Source: JABDDM01 sp038240295 (GTDB lineage Bacteria > Bacteroidota > Ignavibacteria > Palsa-1295). From it: a stretch of DNA of 22,041 nt. Made by a program: the position numbers and the translations under genes. Where the stretch lies: positions 1 to 22,041 of the forward strand of contig JBBSDW010000040.1 of the NCBI GenBank assembly GCA_038240295.1, given 5' to 3'. Under the pieces are notes generated by a model that was not told the origin of the DNA, ran no database searches, and worked only from the letters and a program-made list of their open reading frames with translations. Numbering within the stretch: the first letter of the stretch is position 1; the number at the start of each line of letters is the position of its first letter. This document shows, piece by piece, positions 6,205 through 14,958 of this stretch.

Positions 6205-7587
6205 ATGAAGTCGAACCTTTATCTTACGATAGTCTGCATCGCGGTCCTCTGTTTGTTGAATAGCAGCCTCCACGCGCAAACCACCGTCGATGATACGACG
6301 AAGCGGGAGTCGCTCGCGGTAACGATTTACAATGATAATTTGGGTGTCGTGCGCGATGTTCGAAAGTTCGATATCAACGATGGCTGGAGCGAAATAAAAA
6401 TGCGCGACGTCCCTTCGTTGATCGATCCGACCACGGTAAAGATCACCGCCCGCAATCATCCGAAGGATCTTAACGTCAGCGAACAGAATTACGAATACGA
6501 TCTCGTAAGTCAGGAAAAACTGCTGGAGAAATATATCGATCATACAATCACGGTGGTCGATGATAAAGGCTTGAAGACGGAGGGTACGCTGCTTGCGCTC
6601 GAAGCCGATAAGCTCACGCTCAAAACCGCGAACGGCATCACCATGCTTCCGAATCTCACACGCTATACGATCGACGTGCCGAGCCTTCCTGCGGGACTCA
6701 TTACGCAGCCGACGCTCGTCTGGAGAATTGATGCGTCGCGCTCCCTTTCTGGCGAACCACTCGAAGTGCTCTATCAGACTGCAGGGCTTAACTGGCACGC
6801 CGAGTATATCGCCGCGCTCTCGGAGGATGATAAGTCGCTCGATCTGACGGGCTGGGTGAGTCTCGAAAATACAAGTGGCGCAAGCTATCCGAATGCGAAG
6901 TTAAAACTCGTCGCCGGTGCGGTCCATCGCGCACCCGTGCAGCAGCTCTATGGGAAGAGTCGTGGAATGATGCAGTCAGATATGGCGGCTCCGGACCAGA
7001 TGCAAGAGCACGCGATGTTCGAATATCACGTCTACGATCTGCAGCATCCAACGACGATCAAGAATAACGAGATCAAGCAAGTATCTCTGCTCGAAGCCAA
7101 TGGCGTTGCCGCCTCCAAACACTACACCTACAATGGAGGGCGCAATGTCGATGTAACGATCGACTTTGTCAACAGCGAATCCAATCACCTCGGGATGCCG
7201 ATCCCAATGGGGACCATTCGTGTGATGAAGCGCGACAAAGATGGCTCGCTCGAATTTGTCGGCGAGGATCATGTCGAACACACCCCTCGCGACGAAAAGA
7301 TCTCGCTCACGGTCGGCCAGGCATTCGACCTCATTGGTACGCGAACCGTCACCGACTCACGCAATCTCGGAAATTCGGCGCAAACAGAGACCATCGAAGT
7401 CCTTCTCAAAAATCACAAGGATGAAGACGTCACGATCGACGTACTCGAAAACGTCGGCACATCATGGGACATCACGAAGAACTCAATGGACTTTGAAAAG
7501 AAGAATGCTTCCGAAATCGTCTTTCACGTACCGGTAAAAGCACGAGGCGAGCAGAAGCTCTCTTACACGATTATTCATCATTGGTAA
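6205..7587 (+). CDS. DUF4139 domain-containing exported protein
   Basis: A 460-residue protein with a signal peptide (LYLTIVCIAVLCLLNSSLHA, then QTT). The sequence after it is typical of the DUF4139 family: LAVTIYNDNLGVVRDVR at about 37-53, VPSLIDPTTVKI around 70, a central VLYQTAGLNWHAEYIAALS near 190-208, and a C-terminal beta-rich part ending in YTIIHHW. Family members are exported beta-rich proteins of unknown activity. The region of about residues 80-160, with a VVDDKGLKTEGTLLALEADK stretch, has the spacing of the linker between the two beta domains. The stop is followed by a repeat array in a convergent gap, so no partner gene downstream is likely. Confidence 0.85.
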   Translation: MKSNLYLTIVCIAVLCLLNSSLHAQTTVDDTTKRESLAVTIYNDNLGVVRDVRKFDINDGWSEIKMRDVPSLIDPTTVKITARNHPKDLNVSEQNYEYDLVSQEKLLEKYIDHTITVVDDKGLKTEGTLLALEADKLTLKTANGITMLPNLTRYTIDVPSLPAGLITQPTLVWRIDASRSLSGEPLEVLYQTAGLNWHAEYIAALSEDDKSLDLTGWVSLENTSGASYPNAKLKLVAGAVHRAPVQQLYGKSRGMMQSDMAAPDQMQEHAMFEYHVYDLQHPTTIKNNEIKQVSLLEANGVAASKHYTYNGGRNVDVTIDFVNSESNHLGMPIPMGTIRVMKRDKDGSLEFVGEDHVEHTPRDEKISLTVGQAFDLIGTRTVTDSRNLGNSAQTETIEVLLKNHKDEDVTIDVLENVGTSWDITKNSMDFEKKNASEIVFHVPVKARGEQKLSYTIIHHW

Positions 7588-7604
7588 CGCGACTCTTCCG
7601 GCGG

Positions 7605-7716
7605 ATGTCATCCTGAGCCGGACGCAGGGTAACAGTCATCCTGGTCCCAACAAAGGGTAGCTGTCATCCTGAGCTGGAGGCGGAGGGTAACTGTCAACCT
7701 GAGCCCGACAATTGTT
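7605..7716 (+). repeat. Degenerate tandem TGTCATCCTGA repeats
   Basis: Partial copies at 7605, 7635, 7662 and 7692 (GTCATCCTGAGCC, GTCATCCTGGTCCC, GTCATCCTGAGCTGGAGG and GTCAACCTGAGCCC) follow each other at 27-30 nt, linked by AGGGTAAC- or AGGGTAGC-type spacers. This looks like local duplication of the left end of the repeat. Confidence 0.8.
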
Positions 7717-7718
7717 AA

Positions 7719-7903
7719 CTGTCATCCTGAGCCGGAGGCGAAGGATCTAATGGAATTTTTCGGACGCAACGAAGGACGTAAACACGCGCATTACTCTCAC
7801 TCGATAACTTTTCGCTTCTGCATAGCGTGGCGCAACACGTAAGGATAGCACGTTCTCAACGAGAGATTCCGTGAGATCCTTCGCCTCCAGCTCAGGATGA
7901 CAG
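7719..7903. repeat. 185-nt fold-back element in convergent gap
   Basis: The left end 7719-7756 (CTGTCATCCTGAGCC to TAATGGAAT) and the right end 7866-7903 are inverted copies that match at 35 of 38 positions. The 109 nt between them has no gene. The element separates the converging DUF4139 and DUF5686 genes, where the transcribed hairpin could help stop transcription from both sides. Confidence 0.85.
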
Positions 7904-7932
7904 CGGTAATCGCGCAGCTGATCACGCTACAC

Positions 7933-10359
7933 TCAGAACGTAAAGTCGAGCGTCTCTTTGACCGAGAAATTGCTGACATCCGTCCGTCGATGGGTTAAGC
8001 GCCAGGCAAAATCGACGCGCAGGAAATTGAGGATATTTCCCAAACCGAAGCCTGCCTCGACGAAGGGCTTGCCGCCCATGGTCTCGACAGGGATACGCAG
8101 GTGTGCGAGCGTTGAATCGCTGATACTCGAATAGCCGACGTTTGCAAGTCCGAACCAGTGCAGCTGGAACCTGTCGAGAAAGTGGATGCCGAACACTCGT
8201 GTCGGCAAATCGTAAAAATTCTGTTCGAAATAAAGCTGCATGATCCTGTCACCCTGGAATTCACGATCGCGCGTCGTCAGGAAAGCACGCGCACGATTTG
8301 CAAATCCGCGCGGCGTCTCGAAAATAAAGAGATGCTGAATGCCCGGCTGCCCCGTCGGCATGGCGCCAAGATTGAGATAGACGCTGCTCTCGCCCCACGG
8401 TCCGACGCGCGCAACGAATGCAAAGAGCAGATCGATCTTTGTATAATTAAAGTCGCCCCCAAGCTTCGTCGATGCAACTTCTCCGAGCACGCGTGTATAG
8501 AGCGTGTACTTGTACCAATCGTTCTCAAGGAGCAGCGTGCTTGCCATCGAGGTTAGCTTGCCATCGTTGATCGGCGGATTGTCTCGGAAGGGTGTCGAAT
8601 TCCTCAAGACACTAAAGTGAACGAGGCTATCGTACATCGAGCTTTCGGCTTCGGAGCGATACCGAAGGTCGACCGAGTTCTCGCGATTGAAATGGTAAGT
8701 TAGAAGCCCGTCAAATCCTTTGCCCCAATAATAATCGGAGAAATCGCTCTTGTAGAGAACGGAGGTGAGCGTATTCATGAGGATACCTTTTGCCTGTCCG
8801 CGTCGTACGCGGTCGTCATGGAGGCGAAATCCGGCAGTCAGATCGGCTTCGAATCGATCTTCGCGGCGCGCAGAAAAATCGCCCGAACTGCTGTACGAAG
8901 CCTCAAACGATTTTCGGGTATGCCAAATCAGCGCCTGGGTCAGTGTAGCATCGTAACCGAAGCGCTTATCATTGAAGCCATAGGAAGCAAGTCCATCGAA
9001 ACTGATCGGCCAATCGCCAATGCGTTCGAAGCCAACTTCTGGTTGTATACGAACTCCCTCGACCCGGTTGTATTGTATGATGTTGGGATTGATCAGCGTG
9101 CCGAGAATAAATCCGATGGGGTGAAAATGCTCCTGATCGGGAGTCACACGTGCCACGCTATCAAGGTGTGCGTAGGCGTGTTCTTCTTTTGTAGTGAGGG
9201 GCACCGAGCGAACACTCTTCCATGCAGCCGCGCTGATCGAATCGGCACCTGGTGCGACATGATGGCGTTGTTTGCCCATCAGCGAATCGGGCAGCGGCTG
9301 ATTCACAACATAGTTCTGCATTACGCTCACGTGATCGAGATGGAAGATCGGAATGAACGGCAATTGCACCTTAGCTTCGACATAAAATCGCAACTCGGCG
9401 GGCAGATAATAAGTGTTACTTACCAACGCGTACGTCTCCTGGATCCGGGATTTCGTCAGCGGGCCGAGCTTCACACCATCGCTCAGGCTGAGATCGACAT
9501 ACGCAAGTTCATACTCGGCTTTGCCGATCCAGATCGTACCCGTAAAGCCGCCAATGAACGTGCTGCGAGGAGCGATCGATAGTTGATAACAATCGACGCC
9601 ATTGATCACACCTTCACCGATAAGATCGTAATCGTAATACGTAAATGGATCGTGCGTGATGGGGCCCGGAAGATTATAATCGACCACCTCGATCTTGTCA
9701 TAGTACATATCGATCACCTTGAGCAAACTGATCCGGTTGACTTGCGGCGGAAGGTTCGCCGTCTGCTTGCGGGCGATGATCCGTTCGCCATAGCCTTTTT
9801 CTTTGGACCAGTACCCGTTCGCTTCCGATTCGAGCACCGAGAGTACATTCGAATCGGCAGCGTTCAATGTTTGCAGCGTAATGCGTGCGTAAACCTGGAA
9901 TTGATAGGTCGAAAGTTTCGATTGCCAGACATCTTTAGCGGCGATCGCTTGCGTGACAATTCGCTCTGCTTCCCTCCTGCTATCTGCGGCCGTGATCGTG
10001 ATCGTGCCGCCAGTGATCGGAAGTATGCTTAGCTTGATTGTCCGAACAAGATCGGCGGTGAGCGTTATGGAAAGTGTATCGGGACGGTAGCCGATCGCAG
10101 TGATTCGGATTCGCTGCGGAGTCGAGGCAGGCACTTGGAGAGCGAAGTGTCCTTCTGCGTTGGTCACTACACCACGGGTCGTGCCGAGGATCGCCATTGA
10201 AACACCAGGAAGGACTTCGCCGGTCTCGACATTTTCGACCGTGCCACTAAGCCGATACGTCGACTGCGCAACGCCCGTTCGCGAAAGGCAAAGCAGCGTG
10301 ATTATCAGCGATATTTGCGCTGACCGGAGGTTGAAATATCGCGAGCGGCCTTCGTCCAT
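7933..10359 (-). CDS. DUF5686 protein with carboxypeptidase regulatory-like domain
   Basis: An 808-residue outer-membrane-type protein of Bacteroidota. Residues about 14-32 form a signal peptide ending GVAQ. Residues about 36-115 are a CarboxypepD_reg-like beta sandwich (RLSGTVENVETGEVLPGVSM, TNAEGHFALQVP, RIRITAIGYRPDTL), the domain also found at the front of TonB-dependent receptors. The rest fits DUF5686: YQFQVYARITLQTLN, YYDYDLIGEG, then a long beta-strand-rich C-terminal half ending in LDFTF, as expected for a barrel. Function is unknown. An extended frame starts at TTG 10386, but ATG 10359 gives a better signal peptide and lies just after a hairpin. It follows the BNR gene by 62 nt on the same strand and may be co-transcribed with it. 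Confidence 0.85.
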   Translation of the reverse strand: MDEGRSRYFNLRSAQISLIITLLCLSRTGVAQSTYRLSGTVENVETGEVLPGVSMAILGTTRGVVTNAEGHFALQVPASTPQRIRITAIGYRPDTLSITLTADLVRTIKLSILPITGGTITITAADSRREAERIVTQAIAAKDVWQSKLSTYQFQVYARITLQTLNAADSNVLSVLESEANGYWSKEKGYGERIIARKQTANLPPQVNRISLLKVIDMYYDKIEVVDYNLPGPITHDPFTYYDYDLIGEGVINGVDCYQLSIAPRSTFIGGFTGTIWIGKAEYELAYVDLSLSDGVKLGPLTKSRIQETYALVSNTYYLPAELRFYVEAKVQLPFIPIFHLDHVSVMQNYVVNQPLPDSLMGKQRHHVAPGADSISAAAWKSVRSVPLTTKEEHAYAHLDSVARVTPDQEHFHPIGFILGTLINPNIIQYNRVEGVRIQPEVGFERIGDWPISFDGLASYGFNDKRFGYDATLTQALIWHTRKSFEASYSSSGDFSARREDRFEADLTAGFRLHDDRVRRGQAKGILMNTLTSVLYKSDFSDYYWGKGFDGLLTYHFNRENSVDLRYRSEAESSMYDSLVHFSVLRNSTPFRDNPPINDGKLTSMASTLLLENDWYKYTLYTRVLGEVASTKLGGDFNYTKIDLLFAFVARVGPWGESSVYLNLGAMPTGQPGIQHLFIFETPRGFANRARAFLTTRDREFQGDRIMQLYFEQNFYDLPTRVFGIHFLDRFQLHWFGLANVGYSSISDSTLAHLRIPVETMGGKPFVEAGFGLGNILNFLRVDFAWRLTHRRTDVSNFSVKETLDFTF

Positions 10360-10361
10360 AA

Positions 10362-10392
10362 AAATGTTTGCTCCATCAATAAGCAAACATTT
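10362..10392 (-). promoter_or_regulatory. 11-bp inverted repeat at DUF5686 start
   Basis: AAATGTTTGCT (10362-10372) and AGCAAACATTT (10382-10392) are exact reverse complements with a 9-nt spacer. On the minus strand the repeat ends 2 nt before the ATG at 10359. It could be an operator for a dimeric regulator or an mRNA hairpin that covers the ribosome landing site. Confidence 0.6.
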
Positions 10393-10421
10393 AGCCAGAC
10401 CGAGACCTCTATGGCAAAAAG

Positions 10422-13391
10422 CTACTGGAGGACGAGCATTTTATTCGTCAGGCGCTGACCATTGCTTGTGGTGAGCACGTAGTAGTAGGTACCGGCGGAG
10501 ATCTTTGCGCCGCTATCGTCCTTGCCGTCGAAATCGAATTCATTCTCGAACGTCGGCTGTGGCATCGTCCGAACAAGGCCGCCATCGATTGAATAGATCT
10601 TGAGCGACGCTGGCCCATTTGCATAAAAATGGATACGTGTGATCACGAACGTGCCTGCATTTCCGAGCACGAATGGATTCGGAAAATTCTGGGCAAGTTC
10701 GAACGAACGCGCGCCGTAATGGACTTCGACGTGATTCGAATAATGAATGTCGCCATTCAGATCGACCTGCGCAAGCTGGAATAAATACTCTCCGGTGTCA
10801 TGCACCGGATCGAGAAAATTATAGGAGCGCGGCACCGACGAATTCCCCCCGGGGGAGCCCGCAACCGAACCGATCGTTTGAAACGCGTCGCCGTTGACGC
10901 TTCGCTGAATATCGAAGCGAAGGTTGTTGCGTTCGCTATCGGTGTGCCAGGTGAGGAGCGTGCCGTGATCGCTGGGCGTCGCCGCAAGGGCATCAAGTTC
11001 GACCGGCAATACGTTCGCCGCAGCTTCGTAGAGTCCGCGTCCATGCGTCGCAATTCGAATCGTCGTTTTGTTCGCATGGATCTGCACGTCCCAGCATGGC
11101 GCGAGCCCGACGCCAGAGCCAGCGATGCTCCATGTTTTGCCTGTGTCGAGCGTGTAATAAATTCCGTTATCGGTCGCCGCATACCAGGTAGAACTCGGAT
11201 TGACCGAATCGATCGCCACTGCATTGCAAGAGGCCGCTGGTAATGCGGTCGTCCCAGATCCCGATACGTTCTTCCAGGTTAGGCCGAGATCGGTCGTGAG
11301 CATTAAACGCGCTTGCGAAGTCGATGTGCTGCCGAGTGCGATAAGAGCCGTCGTTGCACTTGTCGGATGGCACGCGATGCCGTTCACGGTCGCGCCGGGA
11401 ATTCCGGACGTCCGTGTGTTCCAGGTTGTTCCACCATCACTCGTGACCTCGACCCTTCCACTCATTCCGACCCAGATGACGTTTGAACTCGAAGGCGAAA
11501 GTCCAAGGGCATCCGCCGTCTCGGTCCCGTGAAGCTGTGGCGAAATGCTGGTCCAGTCAAGACCCTGATCGGTCGAGCGAAAGACGTGCGTTCGCGCAGT
11601 GTAAAGCACAAAATTGTTATGGGGCGCCATCTTGAAGGGACAGTTCCAGGCGCCTTGCTCAAGGCTGCTCGCAAGGTCGCCCGACCATGATGAGCCAGAC
11701 CATTTATAGATCGCACCGAGCGGTCCCTCCGCATAATAAATATTTGGGTTGACCGGGTCGACGATCGTCTGGAATCCGTCACCGCCAAAGATCTGCGGAC
11801 CTTGCGAGCCGCCAGAAACGACCTTCCAGATACCGGCATCCTGCGCACCGGCGTAGGTCTTATGACTGTCGTGATTGTCGAGCCCCAAGTGGTAAAATCT
11901 GAGCGTCGAATATCCGACGCTGCTCGAACTCCAACTTGAAGCGGCGTCTCCCGAATGATAGATGCCGCCATCTGTTCCGAGAAAGCATTCGGTCGGATTG
12001 TTCGGGTTAAAAGCGAAGGAATGGAGATCGACGTGCGGATTGCCGTTGCCGAGATCGCCGTAACCGGCAAATTGCTGCCAACCGTGCGTGTCATTCCAAT
12101 TGAGCCATCCTTCGACTCCGCCCAAATAAAGCGAATCGTGCGAGGCCGCATTCGGACTGATCGCGAGGAACAGATCGTACCAACCCTGACCCGCTGCAAA
12201 ACTATTTGGTCGAAAAAGCGTCGACGGGACGTTCGCGACCTTCGACCAGGATACGCCCGAAGTCGTCGACTTATACAAACCAAGCAGATCGCCGCTGTTG
12301 GATCCTGTTACCGAAAAGAGTGCGTAGACTTTGTTCGTAGCTCCCGATGGGCAAACGATCGCGCCGCGCTCGATGGAATCCCCGCGAGGAAGCCCGATCG
12401 TAGCTTTGGTCCATGACACACCATCATCAAGCGATTTGAATACGCCGCAGGTTTGCGATGGCGTGTTGAAGTTATTGCCATCGATCAGATAAAAGATCCC
12501 GGTGTTCACCAAAGCGCCGCCATACGTCACGTCCCACACCACGCCAGCTGCATTATAAACTCGCGACCACGTCGAACCTGCGTTCGTCGAACGCCAGAGG
12601 CCCTGTGCTGCACCAAAGCCGGACGCAAAGACGATACTGGATTTCGTTGGATGTACCAGTACCTTTACAACGCCACTTGTAAAGGTCGTCGAACCGATAC
12701 GTGCCCACGTGTTTCCCGCGTCGGTGCTTTTATACAGTCCTGAGCCGTTCAGTGCATCGGCAGCGCTGAAGCCATCGCCCGTCCCGACATAAAGCGTCGA
12801 ATCGTGATTCGGATCGATCGCGATCGAAGCGACAGCAAGGTCGGGAATTACCAGATCGGTCAGTTCGCTCCAATTTGCTCCATCATCAACAGACTTCCAC
12901 ACGCCGCCGCCTGCCGCACCAGCATACATCGTGTTCGGATTGCTTGGATCGATCGCGAGTGCATTCGTACATCCTCCCACGCTATAGGTTGATGGCGTTG
13001 TCACGACGTTGGGCCCAATATTCGTCCAGGCGTTGCTCAGCAATCCATATTTATTCGCGCCCGACTTCGAGGCCGTCATCGATTCGCGATAGAGATCCTG
13101 CTGCGACTTTTGGAACGAGCGATACCGCGCGTCATGATCCATAACACCCGAAAGCCCAGCCGCATGATGATACTCCGACATTTCCCTCGCCATTGGTGCA
13201 GACTGCCGGATCTGCGCGGGCAATTGGTTCAGACTTTGATAGAGACCGCTGTCACTCGGCAGCTGATACGGAACCGCAAGCGTCTCCGTCTCCTGCGCGG
13301 AAGCCTTGCTTGATGGGGCGCTAGCGATTGAAAGCAACACAAGAGCAAAGGCTCTGGCAAAAAGCCTCGATTTGGATATCGGATCGGTCAT
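10422..13391 (-). CDS. Secreted BNR/Asp-box repeat protein with T9SS sorting domain
   Basis: A 989-residue exported protein. The signal peptide is about residues 1-33 (FARAFALVLLSIASAPSSKA, SAQ). The body has nine or more Asp-box motifs of the S-x-D-x-G-x-T-W type (SVDDGANW, STDAGNTW, STNAGSTW, SLDDGVSW, STDQGLDW, TSDGGTTW, TTDLGLTW, TLDTGKTW), which indicate beta-propellers of the sortilin/sialidase-like class. Such propellers bind partners or glycans; the lack of clear sialidase catalytic residues argues against an enzyme. A segment starting LPVELDALAATPSDHG, with TLLTWHTDSERNN, is the linker domain common before T9SS tails. The last about 95 residues (FELAQNFPNPF, GTYYYVLTT, NKMLVLQ) are a type A T9SS sorting domain that is cleaved at the surface. 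The frame is open upstream to 13535, but only ATG 13391 gives a signal peptide. Confidence 0.92.
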   Translation of the reverse strand: MTDPISKSRLFARAFALVLLSIASAPSSKASAQETETLAVPYQLPSDSGLYQSLNQLPAQIRQSAPMAREMSEYHHAAGLSGVMDHDARYRSFQKSQQDLYRESMTASKSGANKYGLLSNAWTNIGPNVVTTPSTYSVGGCTNALAIDPSNPNTMYAGAAGGGVWKSVDDGANWSELTDLVIPDLAVASIAIDPNHDSTLYVGTGDGFSAADALNGSGLYKSTDAGNTWARIGSTTFTSGVVKVLVHPTKSSIVFASGFGAAQGLWRSTNAGSTWSRVYNAAGVVWDVTYGGALVNTGIFYLIDGNNFNTPSQTCGVFKSLDDGVSWTKATIGLPRGDSIERGAIVCPSGATNKVYALFSVTGSNSGDLLGLYKSTTSGVSWSKVANVPSTLFRPNSFAAGQGWYDLFLAISPNAASHDSLYLGGVEGWLNWNDTHGWQQFAGYGDLGNGNPHVDLHSFAFNPNNPTECFLGTDGGIYHSGDAASSWSSSSVGYSTLRFYHLGLDNHDSHKTYAGAQDAGIWKVVSGGSQGPQIFGGDGFQTIVDPVNPNIYYAEGPLGAIYKWSGSSWSGDLASSLEQGAWNCPFKMAPHNNFVLYTARTHVFRSTDQGLDWTSISPQLHGTETADALGLSPSSSNVIWVGMSGRVEVTSDGGTTWNTRTSGIPGATVNGIACHPTSATTALIALGSTSTSQARLMLTTDLGLTWKNVSGSGTTALPAASCNAVAIDSVNPSSTWYAATDNGIYYTLDTGKTWSIAGSGVGLAPCWDVQIHANKTTIRIATHGRGLYEAAANVLPVELDALAATPSDHGTLLTWHTDSERNNLRFDIQRSVNGDAFQTIGSVAGSPGGNSSVPRSYNFLDPVHDTGEYLFQLAQVDLNGDIHYSNHVEVHYGARSFELAQNFPNPFVLGNAGTFVITRIHFYANGPASLKIYSIDGGLVRTMPQPTFENEFDFDGKDDSGAKISAGTYYYVLTTSNGQRLTNKMLVLQ

Positions 13392-13426
13392 TCGATGCAG
13401 CGTTGTGATATTGAACTTAGGGCAGC

Positions 13427-13441
13427 ATAAGTAAAACTTAT
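13427..13441. promoter_or_regulatory. Small palindrome between divergent genes
   Basis: ATAAGT-AAA-ACTTAT is a perfect 6-bp inverted repeat in the 142-nt gap between the BNR gene (-) and rarA (+). It could be an operator. I find no good promoter boxes on either side. Confidence 0.25.
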
Positions 13442-13533
13442 ATTGACGGTTGAGTTCATTTTTCGAGGGAGCGCGAACCTCGCGAATAGAGCTCGCACGC
13501 GCCTTCGAATACATTTGAGCCGTAAGTTTGAAC

Positions 13534-14931
13534 ATGAAGCGACGTCAGGACCAAAAGAAACTTCAGGAAGAAAGAAAACGCGAGGAGTTCGAGTTTGAAG
13601 CTGTGCGCATTGCTTCTGGCGATCGGTTCGCGCCTCTCGCCCAACGCCTTCGACCCACTTCATTAAAAGAAGTCATCGGTCAGCGTTCGCTCATCTCGCC
13701 TGGCAGGCCGCTCGAAGCAATGGTTAGGCGTGGGTCGCTGCATAGCATGGTGCTTTGGGGCCCACCTGGAACCGGCAAAACAACGCTTGCGAATATTCTT
13801 GCGAGCGAGGTCGGTGCACCATTTTATTCGCTCAGTGCGGTAAGCGCATCGGTCAAGGAAGTTCGTGAAGCGATCGTGATGGCCGAGGAAGCGAACGCGT
13901 CGAGTCCGGCCAGGTCGGTGCTTTTTATCGACGAGATCCACCGCTTCTCAAAATCGCAGCAGGCTGCCTTGCTCGGCTCCGTGGAAAAAGGGACGGTGAC
14001 GCTTATCGGCGCGACGACCGAAAATCCTTCGTTCGAAGTGATCTCGCCCTTGCTAAGTCGCGCACGAGTCTATGTGCTCGAATCGCTTACGAAAGAAGAT
14101 CTTGAAGAACTCATCGAGCGAGCCCTGACGGAAGATCAGGAACTACGCGAATCGAACGTAACGATTGGCGAAGCAGAGCGGCGCGCGCTCATCGCACTCT
14201 CCGGCGGCGACGCTCGCAAGCTTCTCAGCGGTCTTGAACTCGCCGTACAACTGTCGCGATCTGCCGAAGCAGAATCATCTGGGACTTCGATGACGATCGA
14301 ATCCATCGAAGCTGCGTTTGGCAGAAGCGCCTCGCGTTATGACAAAGAAGGCGAAGAGCATTACAACATCATCAGTGCGTTCATCAAGTCGATGCGCGGT
14401 TCCGATCCGAACGCCGCGATCTATTGGCTTGCGCGTCTTATCGAGGGCGGCGAGGATATTGAATTCATCGCGCGGCGCATGATCATCTTTGCAAGCGAAG
14501 ATATCGGCAATGCAGATCCGAATGCGCTGCTGCTTGCGACCACTTGCTGGGATGCCGCGCGCGCCGTTGGATATCCCGAAGCACAGATCGTCTTCGCACA
14601 TGTGGTGAGCTATCTTGCCTCCGCTCCCAAATCGAACGCAGCCGTCACCGCGATCGCAGCAGCGATGGGCGACGCAATGAAAGATCCGAACCGCGCAGTT
14701 CCGCTCCACCTTCGCAACGCTCCGACTGGACTCATGAAAGCGCTTGGGTATGGCAAAGGCTATCAATATGCGCACAAGTTCGAAGGAAACTTCACCGCCG
14801 ACACGACCTATTTACCCGAAGGTTATGAAGACAAGCTTTACTACGATCCGGGAAATAACGGCCGCGAAAAAGTTATTCGCGAGCGTCTGGAGCAACTTTG
14901 GCCAAAGCGATATCCACCTAAAGTAAAGTAA
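13534..14931 (+). CDS. rarA: Replication-associated recombination protein A (AAA+ ATPase)
   Basis: A 465-residue RarA/MgsA family ATPase that acts at stalled replication forks; its eukaryotic relative is WRNIP1. Visible motifs: LAQRLRPTSLKEVIGQ (residues about 35-50), typical of clamp-loader-like ATPases; Walker A GPPGTGKTT at 76-84; Walker B VLFIDEIHRF at 129-138; sensor 1 GATTENPSF at 159-167; LLSRARVYVLE next to it. The C-terminal half carries the RarA-specific tetramerisation region: YDKEGEEHYNIISAFIKSMR, DPNAAIYWLARLIEGGEDIE and LMKALGYGKGYQYAHKFEGN. Length matches the family. The frame also opens at TTG 13528, but ATG 13534 (MKRRQDQKK) is the more likely start. The N-terminus carries about 30 charged residues before the core. 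The next gene starts 27 nt later and may be co-transcribed. Confidence 0.95.
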   Translation: MKRRQDQKKLQEERKREEFEFEAVRIASGDRFAPLAQRLRPTSLKEVIGQRSLISPGRPLEAMVRRGSLHSMVLWGPPGTGKTTLANILASEVGAPFYSLSAVSASVKEVREAIVMAEEANASSPARSVLFIDEIHRFSKSQQAALLGSVEKGTVTLIGATTENPSFEVISPLLSRARVYVLESLTKEDLEELIERALTEDQELRESNVTIGEAERRALIALSGGDARKLLSGLELAVQLSRSAEAESSGTSMTIESIEAAFGRSASRYDKEGEEHYNIISAFIKSMRGSDPNAAIYWLARLIEGGEDIEFIARRMIIFASEDIGNADPNALLLATTCWDAARAVGYPEAQIVFAHVVSYLASAPKSNAAVTAIAAAMGDAMKDPNRAVPLHLRNAPTGLMKALGYGKGYQYAHKFEGNFTADTTYLPEGYEDKLYYDPGNNGREKVIRERLEQLWPKRYPPKVK

Positions 14932-14958
14932 AGTACGAGTGCTACAAAAAATGCAAGT

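Noticed and set aside
8158..9582. Long plus-strand frames opposite the DUF5686 gene
   Set aside because: They are shadows: the minus strand encodes a continuous protein with recognisable domains, and the plus frames have no domain.
13392..13535. 48-residue upstream extension of the BNR protein
   Set aside because: It overlaps the rarA start on the other strand and would bury the signal peptide; ATG 13391 is the natural start.
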